A stretch of 62,536 nucleotides of DNA from Acidisoma sp. L85 (GCF_009765865.1 NZ_LMUQ01000064.1:106401-168936); one strand, 5' to 3'; counted from the first letter of the stretch, positions 8,893-18,663 are shown. Notes: generated by a model from the sequence alone, not told the origin. Program-made: numbers and translations.

Positions 8893-9729
8893 ATGTCCCA
8901 AGGAGAATACGCGCTTACGATGCCTCGACGAGGAAGGCGTCGCGCTGTCGCGGCAGGGCTGGTGGCGCTTGGCCTGTTCCTGCTCGGCCTCGTCGCCCAT
9001 GCCCGCGCCGATGAGGTATTGCGGATCGCCGGGACACCTGGCCCGATGGCGGAGGTGCTGCGTCACGCCGCCGACCTCGCCGCCAAGCAAGGGCTGAAGG
9101 TGCAGGTGGTACAATTCTCGGATTGGGTGACGCCCAATGTCGCGGTCAACGAGGGCTCGGTCGAGGCCAATCTCTATGAGCACAAGCCGTTCCTGAACGC
9201 GGCCATCAAGGCTCGTCACTTCAACCTCGTGCCCGTCGCCTCGGCGGTCGTGATGCCGATGGGCCTGTTCTCGCATAAGCTCAAAAGTCTGGACCAGCTG
9301 CAAAATGGCGAACAGGTGGCGATCGCCAATGATCCGGTGAACCGCGCGCGGGGCCTGCAGCTGTTTGAGAAGGCGAGGCTCATCACGCTCACGCCCGGCA
9401 TCGGCGATGCCGCGACGGTGAAGAACGTGACCTCCAACCCGAAGCATCTGCGGTTCATCGAACTGGAAGCGCCGCAGCTCGCCCGCGCGCTGGACGACGT
9501 GAAGGTTGCCCAGGTGAGCTACACCTTTCTCATCGCATCCGGCGGCGATCCTAATTCAGCGCTGATCGAAGATGGCGCTGGCAACCAGCATTATGCGTTG
9601 TTCTTTGTATCCAGGCCTCAAGACGCGCAGGATCCGAAACTGCTGAAGTTCATTCAGATCTTCCGGTCCGACGATGAGCGTGCCTTCATTCTCAAGCGCT
9701 ACGCTGGCGCCATTTCCCCGGCTTGGTGA
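8893..9729 (+). CDS. MetQ/NlpA-family ABC transporter substrate-binding protein
   Basis: A 278-residue periplasmic binding protein of the NlpA/MetQ family, which normally captures methionine or related sulfur compounds. A basic N-terminus (PRRGRRR) and a hydrophobic stretch lead to a signal peptidase I-type site after AHARA. There is no lipobox Cys, unlike the lipoprotein MetQ of E. coli. The family motif is seen in [20 protein letters not shown] and [25 protein letters not shown] is also typical. ATG 8893 is chosen for its AAGGA site. It starts an operon with metN- and metI-like genes and two organosulfur monooxygenases, so the ligand may be an organosulfur compound and not methionine. Confidence 0.9.
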   Translation: MSQGEYALTMPRRGRRRAVAAGLVALGLFLLGLVAHARADEVLRIAGTPGPMAEVLRHAADLAAKQGLKVQVVQFSDWVTPNVAVNEGSVEANLYEHKPFLNAAIKARHFNLVPVASAVVMPMGLFSHKLKSLDQLQNGEQVAIANDPVNRARGLQLFEKARLITLTPGIGDAATVKNVTSNPKHLRFIELEAPQLARALDDVKVAQVSYTFLIASGGDPNSALIEDGAGNQHYALFFVSRPQDAQDPKLLKFIQIFRSDDERAFILKRYAGAISPAW

Positions 9730-9734
9730 TCGCG

Positions 9735-10571
9735 ATGGACCAGACGGTTCTCGACTGGCAGCCGGACCACCGTGACCAGTCGGCGCCCGTACTGCGCGTC
9801 GGCAAGGTCTCGCGCCGCTTCGGCGGCGTGACCGCGCTCGACGATATCTCCTTCACGCTGGGCGCCGGCCAGGTGCTTGGCATCATCGGTCGTTCGGGCG
9901 CCGGGAAATCCACCCTCATCCGCTGCCTCAACGGGCTGGAGCGGCCGGATGCCGGACGCATCGAGATCGAGGGACGCGACGTCACGAACCTCTCCGAACG
10001 CGGCTGGCAAAAGGAACGCCAGCGGATCGGCATGATCTTCCAACACTTCAACCTGCTTTCCACCCGCACGGTGATCCAGAATGTCGCGCTCCCGCTCAAG
10101 CTCGCGGGTGTAGCCAAAGCCGAGCGGCTGGCGCGGGCAACGGCGCTGCTTGACCTCGTGGGCCTGGCCGACAAGGCCCACGCCTATCCGGCGCATCTCT
10201 CCGGCGGCCAGAAGCAACGTGTCGGCATCGCCCGAGCCTTGGCCTCGGACCCCGCGCTGCTGCTGTGCGACGAAGCGACCTCGGCGCTCGACCCGGAGAC
10301 GACCCTCTCGATCCTCGCTTTGCTCCGGCGGATCAACGAGGAGATGGGCCTGACCATTGTCCTCATCACCCACGAGATGAACGTCGCCCGGCGCATCGCC
10401 GACCGCGTGCTGGTGCTCGCCGACGGCCGAGTCGCGGAGGAGGGACCGGTGCGGGAGGTCCTGATGGCGCCGCGCGCCGAGGAGACCCGCCAGTTGCTCG
10501 CCGCCGCCAGCCTCGGCTTCGAGGATGCGGGCCGGCCGGTGCGGGAGGTGCCGCATGGCCATTTCGCTTGA
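9735..10571 (+). CDS. MetN-like ABC transporter ATP-binding protein
   Basis: A 278-residue ATPase that powers the MetI-like permease. Walker [10 protein letters not shown] is at about residues 52-60, the Q-loop in [14 protein letters not shown], the signature [15 protein letters not shown], and Walker [15 protein letters not shown]. These match the MetN (methionine uptake) branch. The C-terminus is short and I do not see a full methionine-sensing ACT-like NIL domain: the protein ends about 50 residues after the H-loop ([15 protein letters not shown]). ATG 9735 lies six bases after the metQ-like stop; an overlapping TTG (9723) or GTG (9726) start is possible. Confidence 0.9.
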   Translation: MDQTVLDWQPDHRDQSAPVLRVGKVSRRFGGVTALDDISFTLGAGQVLGIIGRSGAGKSTLIRCLNGLERPDAGRIEIEGRDVTNLSERGWQKERQRIGMIFQHFNLLSTRTVIQNVALPLKLAGVAKAERLARATALLDLVGLADKAHAYPAHLSGGQKQRVGIARALASDPALLLCDEATSALDPETTLSILALLRRINEEMGLTIVLITHEMNVARRIADRVLVLADGRVAEEGPVREVLMAPRAEETRQLLAAASLGFEDAGRPVREVPHGHFA

Positions 10572-11205
10572 CGATCTGCTGACGGCGCTGTGGCAGACGC
10601 TCGAAATGGTCGGCGTCTCCAGCGTGATCGCGGCATTGCTCGGCCTGCCGCTCGCCTTGGTCATGGTTGCGACCAGCCGGCGCGGCATCGCGCCCCAGGG
10701 TGCGATCAACATGGCGCTGTCCGCCGTCGTCAACGCTATTCGCTCGGTGCCCTTCATCATCCTGCTGGTGGCGCTGATCCCCGTCACGCGCCTCATCGCC
10801 GGCACCTCGATCGGCACCGAGGCGGCCATCGTGCCGCTGACCATTGCGGCGACCCCCTATTTCGCGCGCATCGTCGAGGTTTCGCTGCGGGAGGTCGATG
10901 GCGGTTTGATCGAGGCGGTGAGGGCCATGGGCGGCAGCCGCCTCGCGGTGATGCGGGAGGTGTTGATCCCCGAGGCGCTGCCGGGCCTCATCGCCGGCTT
11001 CGTGGTGACGCTGGTGACCATGATCGGCGCTTCGGCCATGGCGGGCGTCGTTGGCGCGGGCGGGCTGGGTGACCTTGCCATCCGCTACGGCTACGATGAG
11101 TTTGACACGGGCGTCATCATCGTGGTGGTCGCTGTGCTGATCGCCTTGGTTGCGGGGGTGCAATTCCTCGGCGACCGGCTGGTTGTCCGCGTCGACCATC
11201 GCTGA
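10555..11205 (+). CDS. MetI-like ABC transporter permease
   Basis: A 216-residue inner-membrane permease with five to six hydrophobic segments. It has the MetI-type EAA loop [20 protein letters not shown] and [17 protein letters not shown] in the second membrane segment, typical of methionine-family permeases. It overlaps the end of the ATPase gene by 17 bases, which indicates translational coupling. ATG 10555 follows a GGGAGG ribosome-binding site inside the upstream gene. It completes a three-gene importer and is followed 14 bases later by the acyl-CoA-dehydrogenase-like monooxygenase gene. Confidence 0.92.
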   Translation: MAISLDDLLTALWQTLEMVGVSSVIAALLGLPLALVMVATSRRGIAPQGAINMALSAVVNAIRSVPFIILLVALIPVTRLIAGTSIGTEAAIVPLTIAATPYFARIVEVSLREVDGGLIEAVRAMGGSRLAVMREVLIPEALPGLIAGFVVTLVTMIGASAMAGVVGAGGLGDLAIRYGYDEFDTGVIIVVVAVLIALVAGVQFLGDRLVVRVDHR

Positions 11206-11219
11206 AGGACTTTCGATCG

Positions 11220-12485
11220 ATGAGTGAGGCTCTTCGTGTAGCGCTGCCCACGGCACCGGCCGCGGCCCTCGATCCACGCGCGGCACCGCCGCTGCCGTTG
11301 CCGACCGTCCGGCCGCCTTTGCTGAACGCGGTGCAGGCCATCGAGGCTGCTCATGCCTTCGCCGCCTCCATCAAGGATGGCGCGGCGGAACGCGACCGGG
11401 ACCGGCTTCTGCCCATCGCGGAGATCGAACGCTTCTCGGCAACCGGCCTCTGGGGGCTGAGCATTCCGCAAGCCTATGGCGGCCTCTCGCTGCCCTGGAC
11501 CGTGATCGCCGAAGTGTTCCGGATCGTCTCGGCGGCTGACCCGTCGATCGGCCAGATCCCGCAGAACCACTATGCTTTCCTCAACCTCCTGCGCGCCGAA
11601 CCTGACGAGGAGCGGAAGCGCTACTTCTTCGGCAAGGTTCTGGAGGGCTATCGCTACGGCAATGCGCTGGTCGAAGTGGGAACCAAGACGGCCGCCGAGT
11701 GGAAGACCCGTATCATCCCGGATGGCGGCGGCTTCGTTCTCGAAGGCACCAAGTTCTACTGTACTGGCGCGCTATTCGCGCATCTCGTGCCGGTGGTGAT
11801 GCGGACCGAGGACGGTGCTGTGCTCCGCGCCATAGTGCCGCGCAATGCCCCTGGCCTTACCGTGATCGATGACTGGTCGAGCTTCGGGCAGCGCACGACG
11901 GCTAGCGGCACGGTCAGGCTCGACCATGTGCGGATCTCGGCTTTCGATGTCATCGGGCTGAATGGATTGGGCGATAAGCCCACCGTTTATGGACCTGTCT
12001 CCCAGATCATGCAGGCTGCCATCGATGCGGGCATCGCGGCGGGGGCCCTCGCGGATACGATGGAGTTCGTGCGCACGAAGTCGCGGCCCTGGATCGACAG
12101 CGGCAAGGAGAAGGCCGCCGAGGATCCTTTCACCATCAGCCAGATCGGCGACACGCAGATCCGGCTGCACGCGGCGGAGATGATGCTGGAACGCGCCGGT
12201 CGCATCATCGATGAGGTGCTGCTGGACGAGAATCCGGAAAGCATCGCCCGCGCCTCCATCGCGGTGGCGGAAGCGAAGGTGGTGACAACGGAGGTCGCCA
12301 TGCATGCGACGAACAGCTTGTTCGAGCTTGCGGGCACCAGTTCTACGCTGGGTAAATACAATTTCGACCGGCATTGGCGGAACGCGCGCGTGCATACGCT
12401 GCACGATCCGGTCCGCTGGAAATACTTCGCGGTCGGCGACTACGCACTCAATGGCACGCCACCCCCGGTGCATAGCTGGATCTGA
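11220..12485 (+). CDS. SfnB/DszC-like acyl-CoA dehydrogenase-fold flavin monooxygenase
   Basis: A 421-residue flavoprotein with the acyl-CoA dehydrogenase fold, closest by eye to the SfnB/DszC group that uses reduced flavin and oxygen on organosulfur compounds. It shows GLWGLSIPQAYGGLSLPW, QIPQNHYAFLNLLR, the middle beta domain with LEGTKFYCTGALFAHLVPV, and a C-terminal helical domain ending LHDPVRWKYFAVGDYALNG. Typical SfnB proteins are about 400 residues, so the 40-residue proline-rich start is slightly long. It follows the MetQNI-like importer by 14 bases. The role is inferred: oxidation of an imported sulfone, sulfoxide or thioether. No flavin reductase gene is adjacent. Confidence 0.82.
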   Translation: MSEALRVALPTAPAAALDPRAAPPLPLPTVRPPLLNAVQAIEAAHAFAASIKDGAAERDRDRLLPIAEIERFSATGLWGLSIPQAYGGLSLPWTVIAEVFRIVSAADPSIGQIPQNHYAFLNLLRAEPDEERKRYFFGKVLEGYRYGNALVEVGTKTAAEWKTRIIPDGGGFVLEGTKFYCTGALFAHLVPVVMRTEDGAVLRAIVPRNAPGLTVIDDWSSFGQRTTASGTVRLDHVRISAFDVIGLNGLGDKPTVYGPVSQIMQAAIDAGIAAGALADTMEFVRTKSRPWIDSGKEKAAEDPFTISQIGDTQIRLHAAEMMLERAGRIIDEVLLDENPESIARASIAVAEAKVVTTEVAMHATNSLFELAGTSSTLGKYNFDRHWRNARVHTLHDPVRWKYFAVGDYALNGTPPPVHSWI

Positions 12486-12539
12486 GCGGGGCCAGCGAAG
12501 AGCGACACTTGCGGAACGAGCCGCGCTGATTGGACGCAG

Positions 12540-13946
12540 ATGACCAAGCCCATCCTGCTCAACGCCTTCGCGATGAACACCCTCACGCATCAGTCGCCGG
12601 GGCTGTGGCGTCACCCCCGCGACCGTTCGCGCGAGTTCAATCGCCTGCCGATCTGGCTGGAACTCGCGAAGCTGTGGGAGCGTGGGCTGTTCGACGGGGT
12701 GTTCCTCGCCGATGTGCTGGGTCCCTACGACGTCTATGGCGGCAATGCGGATGGGGCGGTTCGTAGCGGCGCGCAATTGCCGACCAACGATCCTATGATG
12801 CTGATCCCCGCGATGGCCGCCGTCACCCAAAACCTCGGTTTCGGCGTCACCGTCTCGCTCAGCTACGAGCCGCCCTATCTCATGGCGCGGCGTCTTTCGA
12901 CGCTGGATCACCTTACAGATGGCCGCGTCGGCTGGAATATCGTGACGAGCTATCTCGACAGCGCCGCTCGCGCCCTGGGCCAGCCACGCCAGCGCGCCCA
13001 TGACGACCGCTATGCCATCGCCGAGGATTATATGACGGCGATCTACAAGTTGTGGGAGCAGAGCTGGGAGGAGGGCGCGGTGGTCGCCGATCCCGTGCGC
13101 GGCTATGGCGACCCCAGCCGCGTGCATGTGGTGCGTCATTCCAGCGAACATCTCAGTATGGAGGCGCTGCATCTCTGCGAGCCCTCGCCCCAGCGGACGC
13201 CGATGCTGTACCAGGCCGGCAGTTCCCCGCCGGGCCAGGCTTTCGCGGCGCGTCACGCCGAATGCGTCTTTGTCTCTGGCCCCTCCGCGGCGGTCATCGG
13301 GCCGCGCGTCGCCAAGCTGCGCGCGGCGTTGGTCGCGGCTGGGCGCCGGCCGGATAGCATCAAGGTTTTCGCCCTCGCGACCGTCGTCGTGGCGCCGACC
13401 ACCGCCCAGGCGCGCGAAAAACTTGCCGACTACCGCGACTATGTCGATCACGAGGGCGCCCTGGTGCTCATGGGCGGTTGGATGGGCGTGGACTTCGCCG
13501 GCTATGCCTTCGACCAGAAGATCCGCTTCATCGAGAACGACGCCGGCCGCGCGGCGATGGAGAACTTCACCCGGGGCGATCCCGGCCGTGAATGGACGGT
13601 GCGGGAAGTGGCCGAGCATGTCGCGATCGGTGGCGCCGGACCGGTCTTCGTCGGCAGCCCCTCCGATGTCGCGGAGACGATGCAGGCCTGGATAAAGGAA
13701 ACCGACGTCGACGGCTTCAACCTCGCCTATGCCCTGCTGCCCGAGAGCTTCGAGGATGCGGTGAACTTGCTGGTCCCCGAGCTGCAATCGCGTGGCCTCT
13801 ACAAGACGGCCTATGCCCCCGGCACCTTGCGGGACAAGCTGTTCGGCGAGGGTCCGCTCCTTGCCGACCCCCATCCGGCGGCCACTGCGCGCCGCCTGTC
13901 GCATTCGGCCGCCGCCGCTGTCGTTTCCGATCCAGTCGCCGTCTGA
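12540..13946 (+). CDS. LLM-class flavin monooxygenase, DmoA/NtaA/SnaA-like
   Basis: A 468-residue bacterial luciferase-like monooxygenase using FMNH2 and oxygen, of the NtaA/SnaA/DszA branch that also holds dimethylsulfide monooxygenase DmoA. Diagnostic segments are LNAFAMNTLTHQSPGLWRHP at the N-terminus, GLFDGVFLADVLGPYDVY, YEPPYLMARRLSTLDHLTDG, RVGWNIVTSYLDSAARALG and the C-terminal PVFVGSPSDVAETMQAW. The length fits the branch. It lies 54 bases after the SfnB-like gene. Together with the importer it suggests uptake and C-S bond cleavage of an organosulfur compound as a sulfur source. The precise substrate is not deducible. Confidence 0.87.
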   Translation: MTKPILLNAFAMNTLTHQSPGLWRHPRDRSREFNRLPIWLELAKLWERGLFDGVFLADVLGPYDVYGGNADGAVRSGAQLPTNDPMMLIPAMAAVTQNLGFGVTVSLSYEPPYLMARRLSTLDHLTDGRVGWNIVTSYLDSAARALGQPRQRAHDDRYAIAEDYMTAIYKLWEQSWEEGAVVADPVRGYGDPSRVHVVRHSSEHLSMEALHLCEPSPQRTPMLYQAGSSPPGQAFAARHAECVFVSGPSAAVIGPRVAKLRAALVAAGRRPDSIKVFALATVVVAPTTAQAREKLADYRDYVDHEGALVLMGGWMGVDFAGYAFDQKIRFIENDAGRAAMENFTRGDPGREWTVREVAEHVAIGGAGPVFVGSPSDVAETMQAWIKETDVDGFNLAYALLPESFEDAVNLLVPELQSRGLYKTAYAPGTLRDKLFGEGPLLADPHPAATARRLSHSAAAAVVSDPVAV

Positions 13947-14040
13947 GCAAAGCGCCAGGAGGGGGCGGGTTGCGCGGGGGCTTCTTGGGACGATAGGAAG
14001 GCCCCTGAACTCGTAGCGAGTGTGTGGCGGTGGAGGCCTG

Positions 14041-14790
14041 ATGAAGATCCTGGTGCCGGTTAAGCGGGTGGTGGATTACAACGTCCGCGTCCGGGTGAAG
14101 GCGGATGGCTCCGGCGTCGAGCTCGCCAATGTCAAGATGTCGATGAACCCGTTCGACGAGATCGCCGTCGAGGAAGCGCTGCGTCTGCGCGAAGCCGGCA
14201 AGGCGACCGAGATCGTGGCCGTCTCCATCGGTCCGCTGCAATCGCAGGAAACCATCCGCACCGCGCTCGCCATGGGCGCCGACCGCGGCATCCTGGTCGA
14301 AGTCACGGAAGCGGTGGAACCGCTGACGGTCGCCAAGATCCTCAAGGCGATCGTGGAGCAGGAGCAGCCCGGCCTGGTAATCCTCGGCAAGCAGGCGATC
14401 GACGATGATTGCGGCCAGACGGGCCAGATGTTGTCGGCGCTGCTGGGCTGGTCCCAGGGCACCTATGCCTCGAAGATCGAGATCGGAGATGGCCGGATCG
14501 CGGTGACGCGGGAAGTCGATGGCGGATTGCAGACCGTCGACCTGAAGCTGCCGGCTATCGTGACGACGGATCTGCGTCTCAACGAGCCGCGCTATGCGAG
14601 CCTGCCCAACATCATGAAGGCCAAGAAAAAGCCGATCGAGATGAAGAAGGCGGCGGATTTCGGCATCGACACCACGCCTCGGCTCAAGGTGCTGAAGACC
14701 GTCGAGCCGGCGGGCCGTAAGGCTGGCGTTATCGTGGGATCGGTCGGCGAGCTTGTCGCCAAGCTGCGCGACGAAGCCGGCGTGATCTGA
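14041..14790 (+). CDS. etfB: Electron transfer flavoprotein, beta subunit
   Basis: EtfB, the 249-residue AMP-binding subunit of the ETF heterodimer that carries electrons from acyl-CoA and other dehydrogenases to ETF-quinone oxidoreductase. It begins [20 protein letters not shown] and has [14 protein letters not shown], the AMP-site segment [17 protein letters not shown], and the recognition loop region [12 protein letters not shown]. An in-frame start seven codons upstream exists, but ATG 14041 follows GGTGGAGG and gives the standard N-terminus. etfA follows after 55 bases. Confidence 0.96.
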   Translation: MKILVPVKRVVDYNVRVRVKADGSGVELANVKMSMNPFDEIAVEEALRLREAGKATEIVAVSIGPLQSQETIRTALAMGADRGILVEVTEAVEPLTVAKILKAIVEQEQPGLVILGKQAIDDDCGQTGQMLSALLGWSQGTYASKIEIGDGRIAVTREVDGGLQTVDLKLPAIVTTDLRLNEPRYASLPNIMKAKKKPIEMKKAADFGIDTTPRLKVLKTVEPAGRKAGVIVGSVGELVAKLRDEAGVI

Positions 14791-14845
14791 CGCAAGCACG
14801 ACGGGACTGAGAACGCCGGCTTGCCGGACGGAAGAGGATAGGCTG

Positions 14846-15775
14846 ATGAAGACGCTCGTTCTGGCGGATCACGACAATGCCAGCCTCAAGGAGGTCACGG
14901 CCCGCGCCGTCACCGCCGCTCAGGCGCTGGGCGGTGAGGTCGATGTACTGGTTGCCGGGCAGGGCGCCCGCGCCGCCGCTGAGCAAGCCGCCAAGCTCGC
15001 GGGGGTTTCGCGCGTGCGGCTGGCCGAGGATGCGGCGCTCGCCCATCAGCTCGCCGAGCCATTGGCGGCGCTGCTGGTCTCGCTGGCGCCCGAATATGAT
15101 GTGCTGGCCGCGCCCGCGACAGCCATGGGCAAATCGGTGATGCCGCGCGTCGCGGCCCTGCTCGACGTCATGCAGGTGTCGGACGTCATTCGCGTCATCA
15201 GCGCGGACACTTTCGAGCGGCCGATCTATGCCGGTAATGCCATCCAGACGGTGCAGTCGGCTGACGCGAAGAAGGTGCTGACAATACGTACGGCAACCTT
15301 CGCGCCGGCGGAGAGCAGCGGCTCCGCGCCGATCGACAGTGTGACGGCGGCGGCGGATCCGGGTCTGTCTGGCTTCGTCGGCGAGAGCCTGTCGCGGTCG
15401 GAGCGGCCTGAATTGCCCTCGGCCAAGATCGTCGTTTCGGGCGGCCGGGCGCTGGGCTCCTCGGAAAAGTTTCAGGAGTTCATTATCCCGCTCGCCGACA
15501 AGCTGGGCGCGGCCATTGGTGCTTCGCGCGCGGCCGTCGATGCGGGTTATGCGCCGAATGACCAGCAGGTCGGGCAGACCGGCAAGGTGGTCGCGCCGGA
15601 TCTGTACATCGCCGTTGGCATTTCGGGCGCAATCCAGCATCTCGCCGGCATGAAGGACAGCAAGATCATCGTCGCCATCAACAAGGATGCTGAGGCGCCG
15701 ATTTTTCAGGTCGCCGATTACGGCTTGGTCGGCGATCTGTTCACGCTGCTGCCGGATCTCGTGAAGGCGCTCTGA
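14846..15775 (+). CDS. etfA: Electron transfer flavoprotein, alpha subunit
   Basis: EtfA, the 309-residue FAD-binding subunit. The C-terminal FAD domain is clear: [35 protein letters not shown], and [20 protein letters not shown], followed by [19 protein letters not shown]. The ATG follows GGAAGAGGATAGGCTG. It forms an operon with etfB. The low-GC hypothetical gene on the opposite strand ends only 23 bases downstream, so this is the left edge of the unusual patch. Confidence 0.96.
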   Translation: MKTLVLADHDNASLKEVTARAVTAAQALGGEVDVLVAGQGARAAAEQAAKLAGVSRVRLAEDAALAHQLAEPLAALLVSLAPEYDVLAAPATAMGKSVMPRVAALLDVMQVSDVIRVISADTFERPIYAGNAIQTVQSADAKKVLTIRTATFAPAESSGSAPIDSVTAAADPGLSGFVGESLSRSERPELPSAKIVVSGGRALGSSEKFQEFIIPLADKLGAAIGASRAAVDAGYAPNDQQVGQTGKVVAPDLYIAVGISGAIQHLAGMKDSKIIVAINKDAEAPIFQVADYGLVGDLFTLLPDLVKAL

Positions 15776-15797
15776 ACGACTACGTTTGATCAGCGCG

Positions 15798-16937
15798 TTA
15801 TCCTCGGCCGTTGACGGCGGCTCGGCCCCGCTCGACCAGCGCCTGGAAGCGGGCATGCTTTATGCTCTCAAGATATTTATTGGTGGGATTTGGGTTTGGG
15901 AGCCAGTGGATGCCGTTGAAGCTGTAAGCATCCTGCCGCAACAGGACGGCAGTGGGAAAAGGATTCGAGAAGATATATTTGGTGACGTTTGAAGGCAGGT
16001 CCGCCAAATTTTGACTGTAGTTTACTGTGCTTGGTTGAGTGAATGTAATCACGCCTGGAGCTGGCCCTCTATTATAATGGGTCCAGCTTTGCCCATGAAC
16101 TTCGGACCCGCGAAGGCCCACTTTGAGCAGGTGATCCAGCGAGGGAAAGAAAAACTCGCCATTTGCCCAGTCCTGAGCGGGAATGGTTGGCTGCCGATCA
16201 ACATCCAAAAAATATTTGTCGATCGCTGACTGCGAGATGGAACTCGTCGTTGAGGTCGTTGAGGTCGTTGAGGTCGTTGAGGTCGTTGAGGTCGTTGAGG
16301 TCGTTATTGGCGGCGATGGCAGCAGGCCCGCGACCTGCGCGGATGCCGCCGCTTTCCTTTTGACCATCTCAAAGTTGATCAGGTCGTCTCGAATCGGCAG
16401 GCCGCGATAGAGCTCCTTCAGCACGCTGCGCCTGCAATCCGAGAGCGCCTCCTCGACGTACGGCACGAGGCGCCAGTTCTGCGCCATAGCCCAGTAAGTA
16501 GCCTGTTCCCGCGTGTTCCTCATCCTGGCGTTGAAGTCTCTGGCCGCTTGCAATGCTTTGAGGACGCCCTGAAATTCACCTGCTCTTTGGCCGCTATTGC
16601 CATTCTTGAAGGCAAACCTGACGTCTTCGAGGAAACCATCGACCACCCCGTTGGTGGATCTCGGCGCGGAGCGAAAATCGTCCATCTCCATAAGGCGTTG
16701 CACGAGTCCCTCGGTCTGGAGTCTGAGGTAGTAGCTTTGGAGATCTGTGAGATTGTTGCTCGCGATGGGAAGATACGAGGCAGCCGTCTGTCTTACTGCG
16801 GGGACCTGCCCGGGAAGCGATAAGAGCTGAGAGCCAATTTGGACGGGGGGAGCCACCGGGAAAAACGGACCAGCGATGGAACCCATTTGCGAACCCGCCG
16901 ATAGCGGGGTTGTTCCGTTGAGCGCTGGCGCGTACAT
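15798..16937 (-). CDS. Hypothetical protein with a (TTS)n low-complexity linker
   Basis: I do not recognise this 379-residue protein. The N-terminal 70 residues are rich in Pro, Gly, Ser and Ala, followed by a mostly helical part (LQSYYLRLQTEGLVQRLMEMDD through LKELYRGLPIRDDLINFEMV; shown here only by its ends) and a linker of repeated Thr-Thr-Ser triplets encoded by seven 9-bp DNA repeats. The C-terminal 130 residues hold several aromatic residues (QSWTHYNRGPAPGVITFTQP). No signal peptide is seen. GC content and codon choice look lower than in neighbours. The open frame can start further upstream at 17033, inside the GMC gene; ATG 16937, just past that gene's stop, is preferred. Acquisition by transfer is likely. 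Confidence 0.55.
   Translation of the reverse strand: MYAPALNGTTPLSAGSQMGSIAGPFFPVAPPVQIGSQLLSLPGQVPAVRQTAASYLPIASNNLTDLQSYYLRLQTEGLVQRLMEMDDFRSAPRSTNGVVDGFLEDVRFAFKNGNSGQRAGEFQGVLKALQAARDFNARMRNTREQATYWAMAQNWRLVPYVEEALSDCRRSVLKELYRGLPIRDDLINFEMVKRKAAASAQVAGLLPSPPITTSTTSTTSTTSTTSTTSTTSSISQSAIDKYFLDVDRQPTIPAQDWANGEFFFPSLDHLLKVGLRGSEVHGQSWTHYNRGPAPGVITFTQPSTVNYSQNLADLPSNVTKYIFSNPFPTAVLLRQDAYSFNGIHWLPNPNPTNKYLESIKHARFQALVERGRAAVNGRG
16252..16314. repeat. Seven perfect 9-bp tandem repeats (GAGGTCGTT)
   Basis: Seven uninterrupted copies of GAGGTCGTT, with an imperfect eighth unit (CTCGTCGTT) immediately before. The unit is a multiple of three, so changes in copy number keep the reading frame of the overlapping minus-strand gene, in which it encodes Thr-Thr-Ser triplets. 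Confidence 0.95.
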
Positions 16938-16950
16938 GCCGACATCCGTC

Positions 16951-18630
16951 TCATTGAGTGCAAACACCGCAAATACTGGACGAATACTTACCGATCGGTT
17001 TCCAATTGCTATCTTCAACGACCATCTTCGCACCTTGTTCAGCGATCATGGCGGTGGGCGTGTTGGTATTGCCCGAGGTGATGGTCGGCATGATCGACGC
17101 GTCGATGACGCGGAGGCCCGCGATTCCCAGCACGCGAAGACGTTCATCGACCACCGCGAGCGGATCGCTCGGCAGCCCCATCTTCGCCGTGCCGACGGGG
17201 TGGAAGATCGTCGTGCCGATAATGCCCGCCGCGCGATGGAGCGACTCGTCGTCATCGCCCACCGTCGGGCCGGGCAGGTATTCCTCGGGCGAGAAGGGCG
17301 CGACCGCCTTCTGCGACATCAGCCGCCGCGTCACGCGGATGGCGTCGGCCGCGACGCGGCGATCCTCTTCCGTCGTCAGATAATGCGGCGCGATCATGGG
17401 CGCGTCGCGCGGCTCGGCGGAGCGCAGCCGAACCGTGCCGCGCGAGGTCGGGCGCAGGTTGCAGGCCGAGACCGTAATGGCGGCGAAGCGATGGAGCGGA
17501 TCGCCGAACTTGTCGAGCGACAACGGTTGAATGTGAAACTGGATGTTGGCGCGCTCCTGTCGCGGATCGGATCGCGTGAAGATCCCCAATTGCGACGGCG
17601 CCATGGTCAGTGGTCCTCGCCGGCGCAGCGCGTAGTCGATGCCCATCCAGCCACGCCGGAACAGCGAATAATAGATGTCGTTCATCGTCCGCACGCCGCG
17701 CATCTTGTAGATGGCGCGCTGCTGAAGATGGTCCTGCAAATTGCCGCCGACGCCGCGCAGCGCGTGAACCATCGCGATGCCGTGCGGGGCAATCGCCTCC
17801 GCATCGCCGACGCCCGAAAGCTGCAGGATTTGCGGCGAGCCGATGGCGCCCGCGCAAAGGATCACCTCCCGCGCTTTCGCCTCGGTGCGCGCGCCGTTAC
17901 GCAGGAAACGGATACCCGTGGCTCGCTTGCCCTCGAAAATCACGCGCTCGACATGCACGCCGGTTTCCAGTCGCAGATTCGGGCGGTGCAGAACCGGCTT
18001 GAGAAAACCGCGTGCGGCCGACCAGCGGCGACCATGTTTCTGGTTGACGTGGAACGGCCCGGAACCCTCGTTATCGCCGGTATTGAAGTCGTCGATCTTA
18101 CGGATGCCCATCTGCGCCGCCGCCTCACGCACCGCTTCTAGCACCGCCCAGGCGATGCGCGGCGCCTCGACGCGCCAGCCGCCGCCGACGCCATGGAATT
18201 CGCTCGCGCCGAGAAAATGGTCCTCCAGCCGCTTGAACGCTGGCAGCACGTCGTCCCATCCCCAGCCGGTCAAGCCGAGCTGCCGCCAATGGTCGTAATC
18301 CGCCCCCTGCCCGCGCATCGCGACCATCGCGTTGATCGAGGATGACCCGCCGATGACCCGGCCGCGCGGATAGGCAAGCGACCGGCCGTTGAGCCCGGCT
18401 TCGGGTTCCGTGCGGAACATCCAGTCGGCGCGCGGATTGCCGATGGCGAAGAGATAGCCGACCGGGATGTGGAACCAAATCCAATTGTCCATGCCGCCTG
18501 CCTCCAGCAGCAGGACCCGGCGGCGCGGATCGGCGGAAAGCCGGTTCGCCACGATGCAGCCGGCGGTTCCGGCGCCTACGATGATGGTGTCGTAATCGCC
18601 GTCGAGAAGGCTCGTCATGGACGGTGCCAC
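16951..18630 (-). CDS. GMC family FAD-dependent oxidoreductase (choline dehydrogenase-like)
   Basis: A 559-residue flavoprotein of the glucose-methanol-choline family, oxidising an alcohol with FAD. The Rossmann motif is VGAGTAGCIVANRLS (about residues 17-31), with the family signatures YPRGRVIGGSSSINAMVAMRG and GAIGSPQILQLSGVG, and the active-site His region TTIFHPVGTAKMG. The native-looking end GNTNTPTAMIAEQGAKM is followed by about 20 extra residues (VVEDSNWKPIGKYSSS...) with lower GC coding, which suggests the original stop was replaced at a junction near 17020. The gene follows fdsD on the same strand by 33 bases. The substrate is unknown. Confidence 0.88.
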   Translation of the reverse strand: MAPSMTSLLDGDYDTIIVGAGTAGCIVANRLSADPRRRVLLLEAGGMDNWIWFHIPVGYLFAIGNPRADWMFRTEPEAGLNGRSLAYPRGRVIGGSSSINAMVAMRGQGADYDHWRQLGLTGWGWDDVLPAFKRLEDHFLGASEFHGVGGGWRVEAPRIAWAVLEAVREAAAQMGIRKIDDFNTGDNEGSGPFHVNQKHGRRWSAARGFLKPVLHRPNLRLETGVHVERVIFEGKRATGIRFLRNGARTEAKAREVILCAGAIGSPQILQLSGVGDAEAIAPHGIAMVHALRGVGGNLQDHLQQRAIYKMRGVRTMNDIYYSLFRRGWMGIDYALRRRGPLTMAPSQLGIFTRSDPRQERANIQFHIQPLSLDKFGDPLHRFAAITVSACNLRPTSRGTVRLRSAEPRDAPMIAPHYLTTEEDRRVAADAIRVTRRLMSQKAVAPFSPEEYLPGPTVGDDDESLHRAAGIIGTTIFHPVGTAKMGLPSDPLAVVDERLRVLGIAGLRVIDASIMPTITSGNTNTPTAMIAEQGAKMVVEDSNWKPIGKYSSSICGVCTQ

Positions 18631-18663
18631 GACCGAGGGGCCGGTTGCGTCACGCGCTTTTCC

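Noticed and set aside
11772-13904. A 710-codon minus-strand open frame opposite the two organosulfur monooxygenases
   Set aside because: Its product is rich in Arg, His, Gly and Ala with no domain; it mirrors the real genes on the plus strand, as expected from third-position GC bias.
16252-16314. CRISPR-like direct repeats
   Set aside because: The units are 9 bp, directly adjacent and coding; there are no spacers or cas genes.
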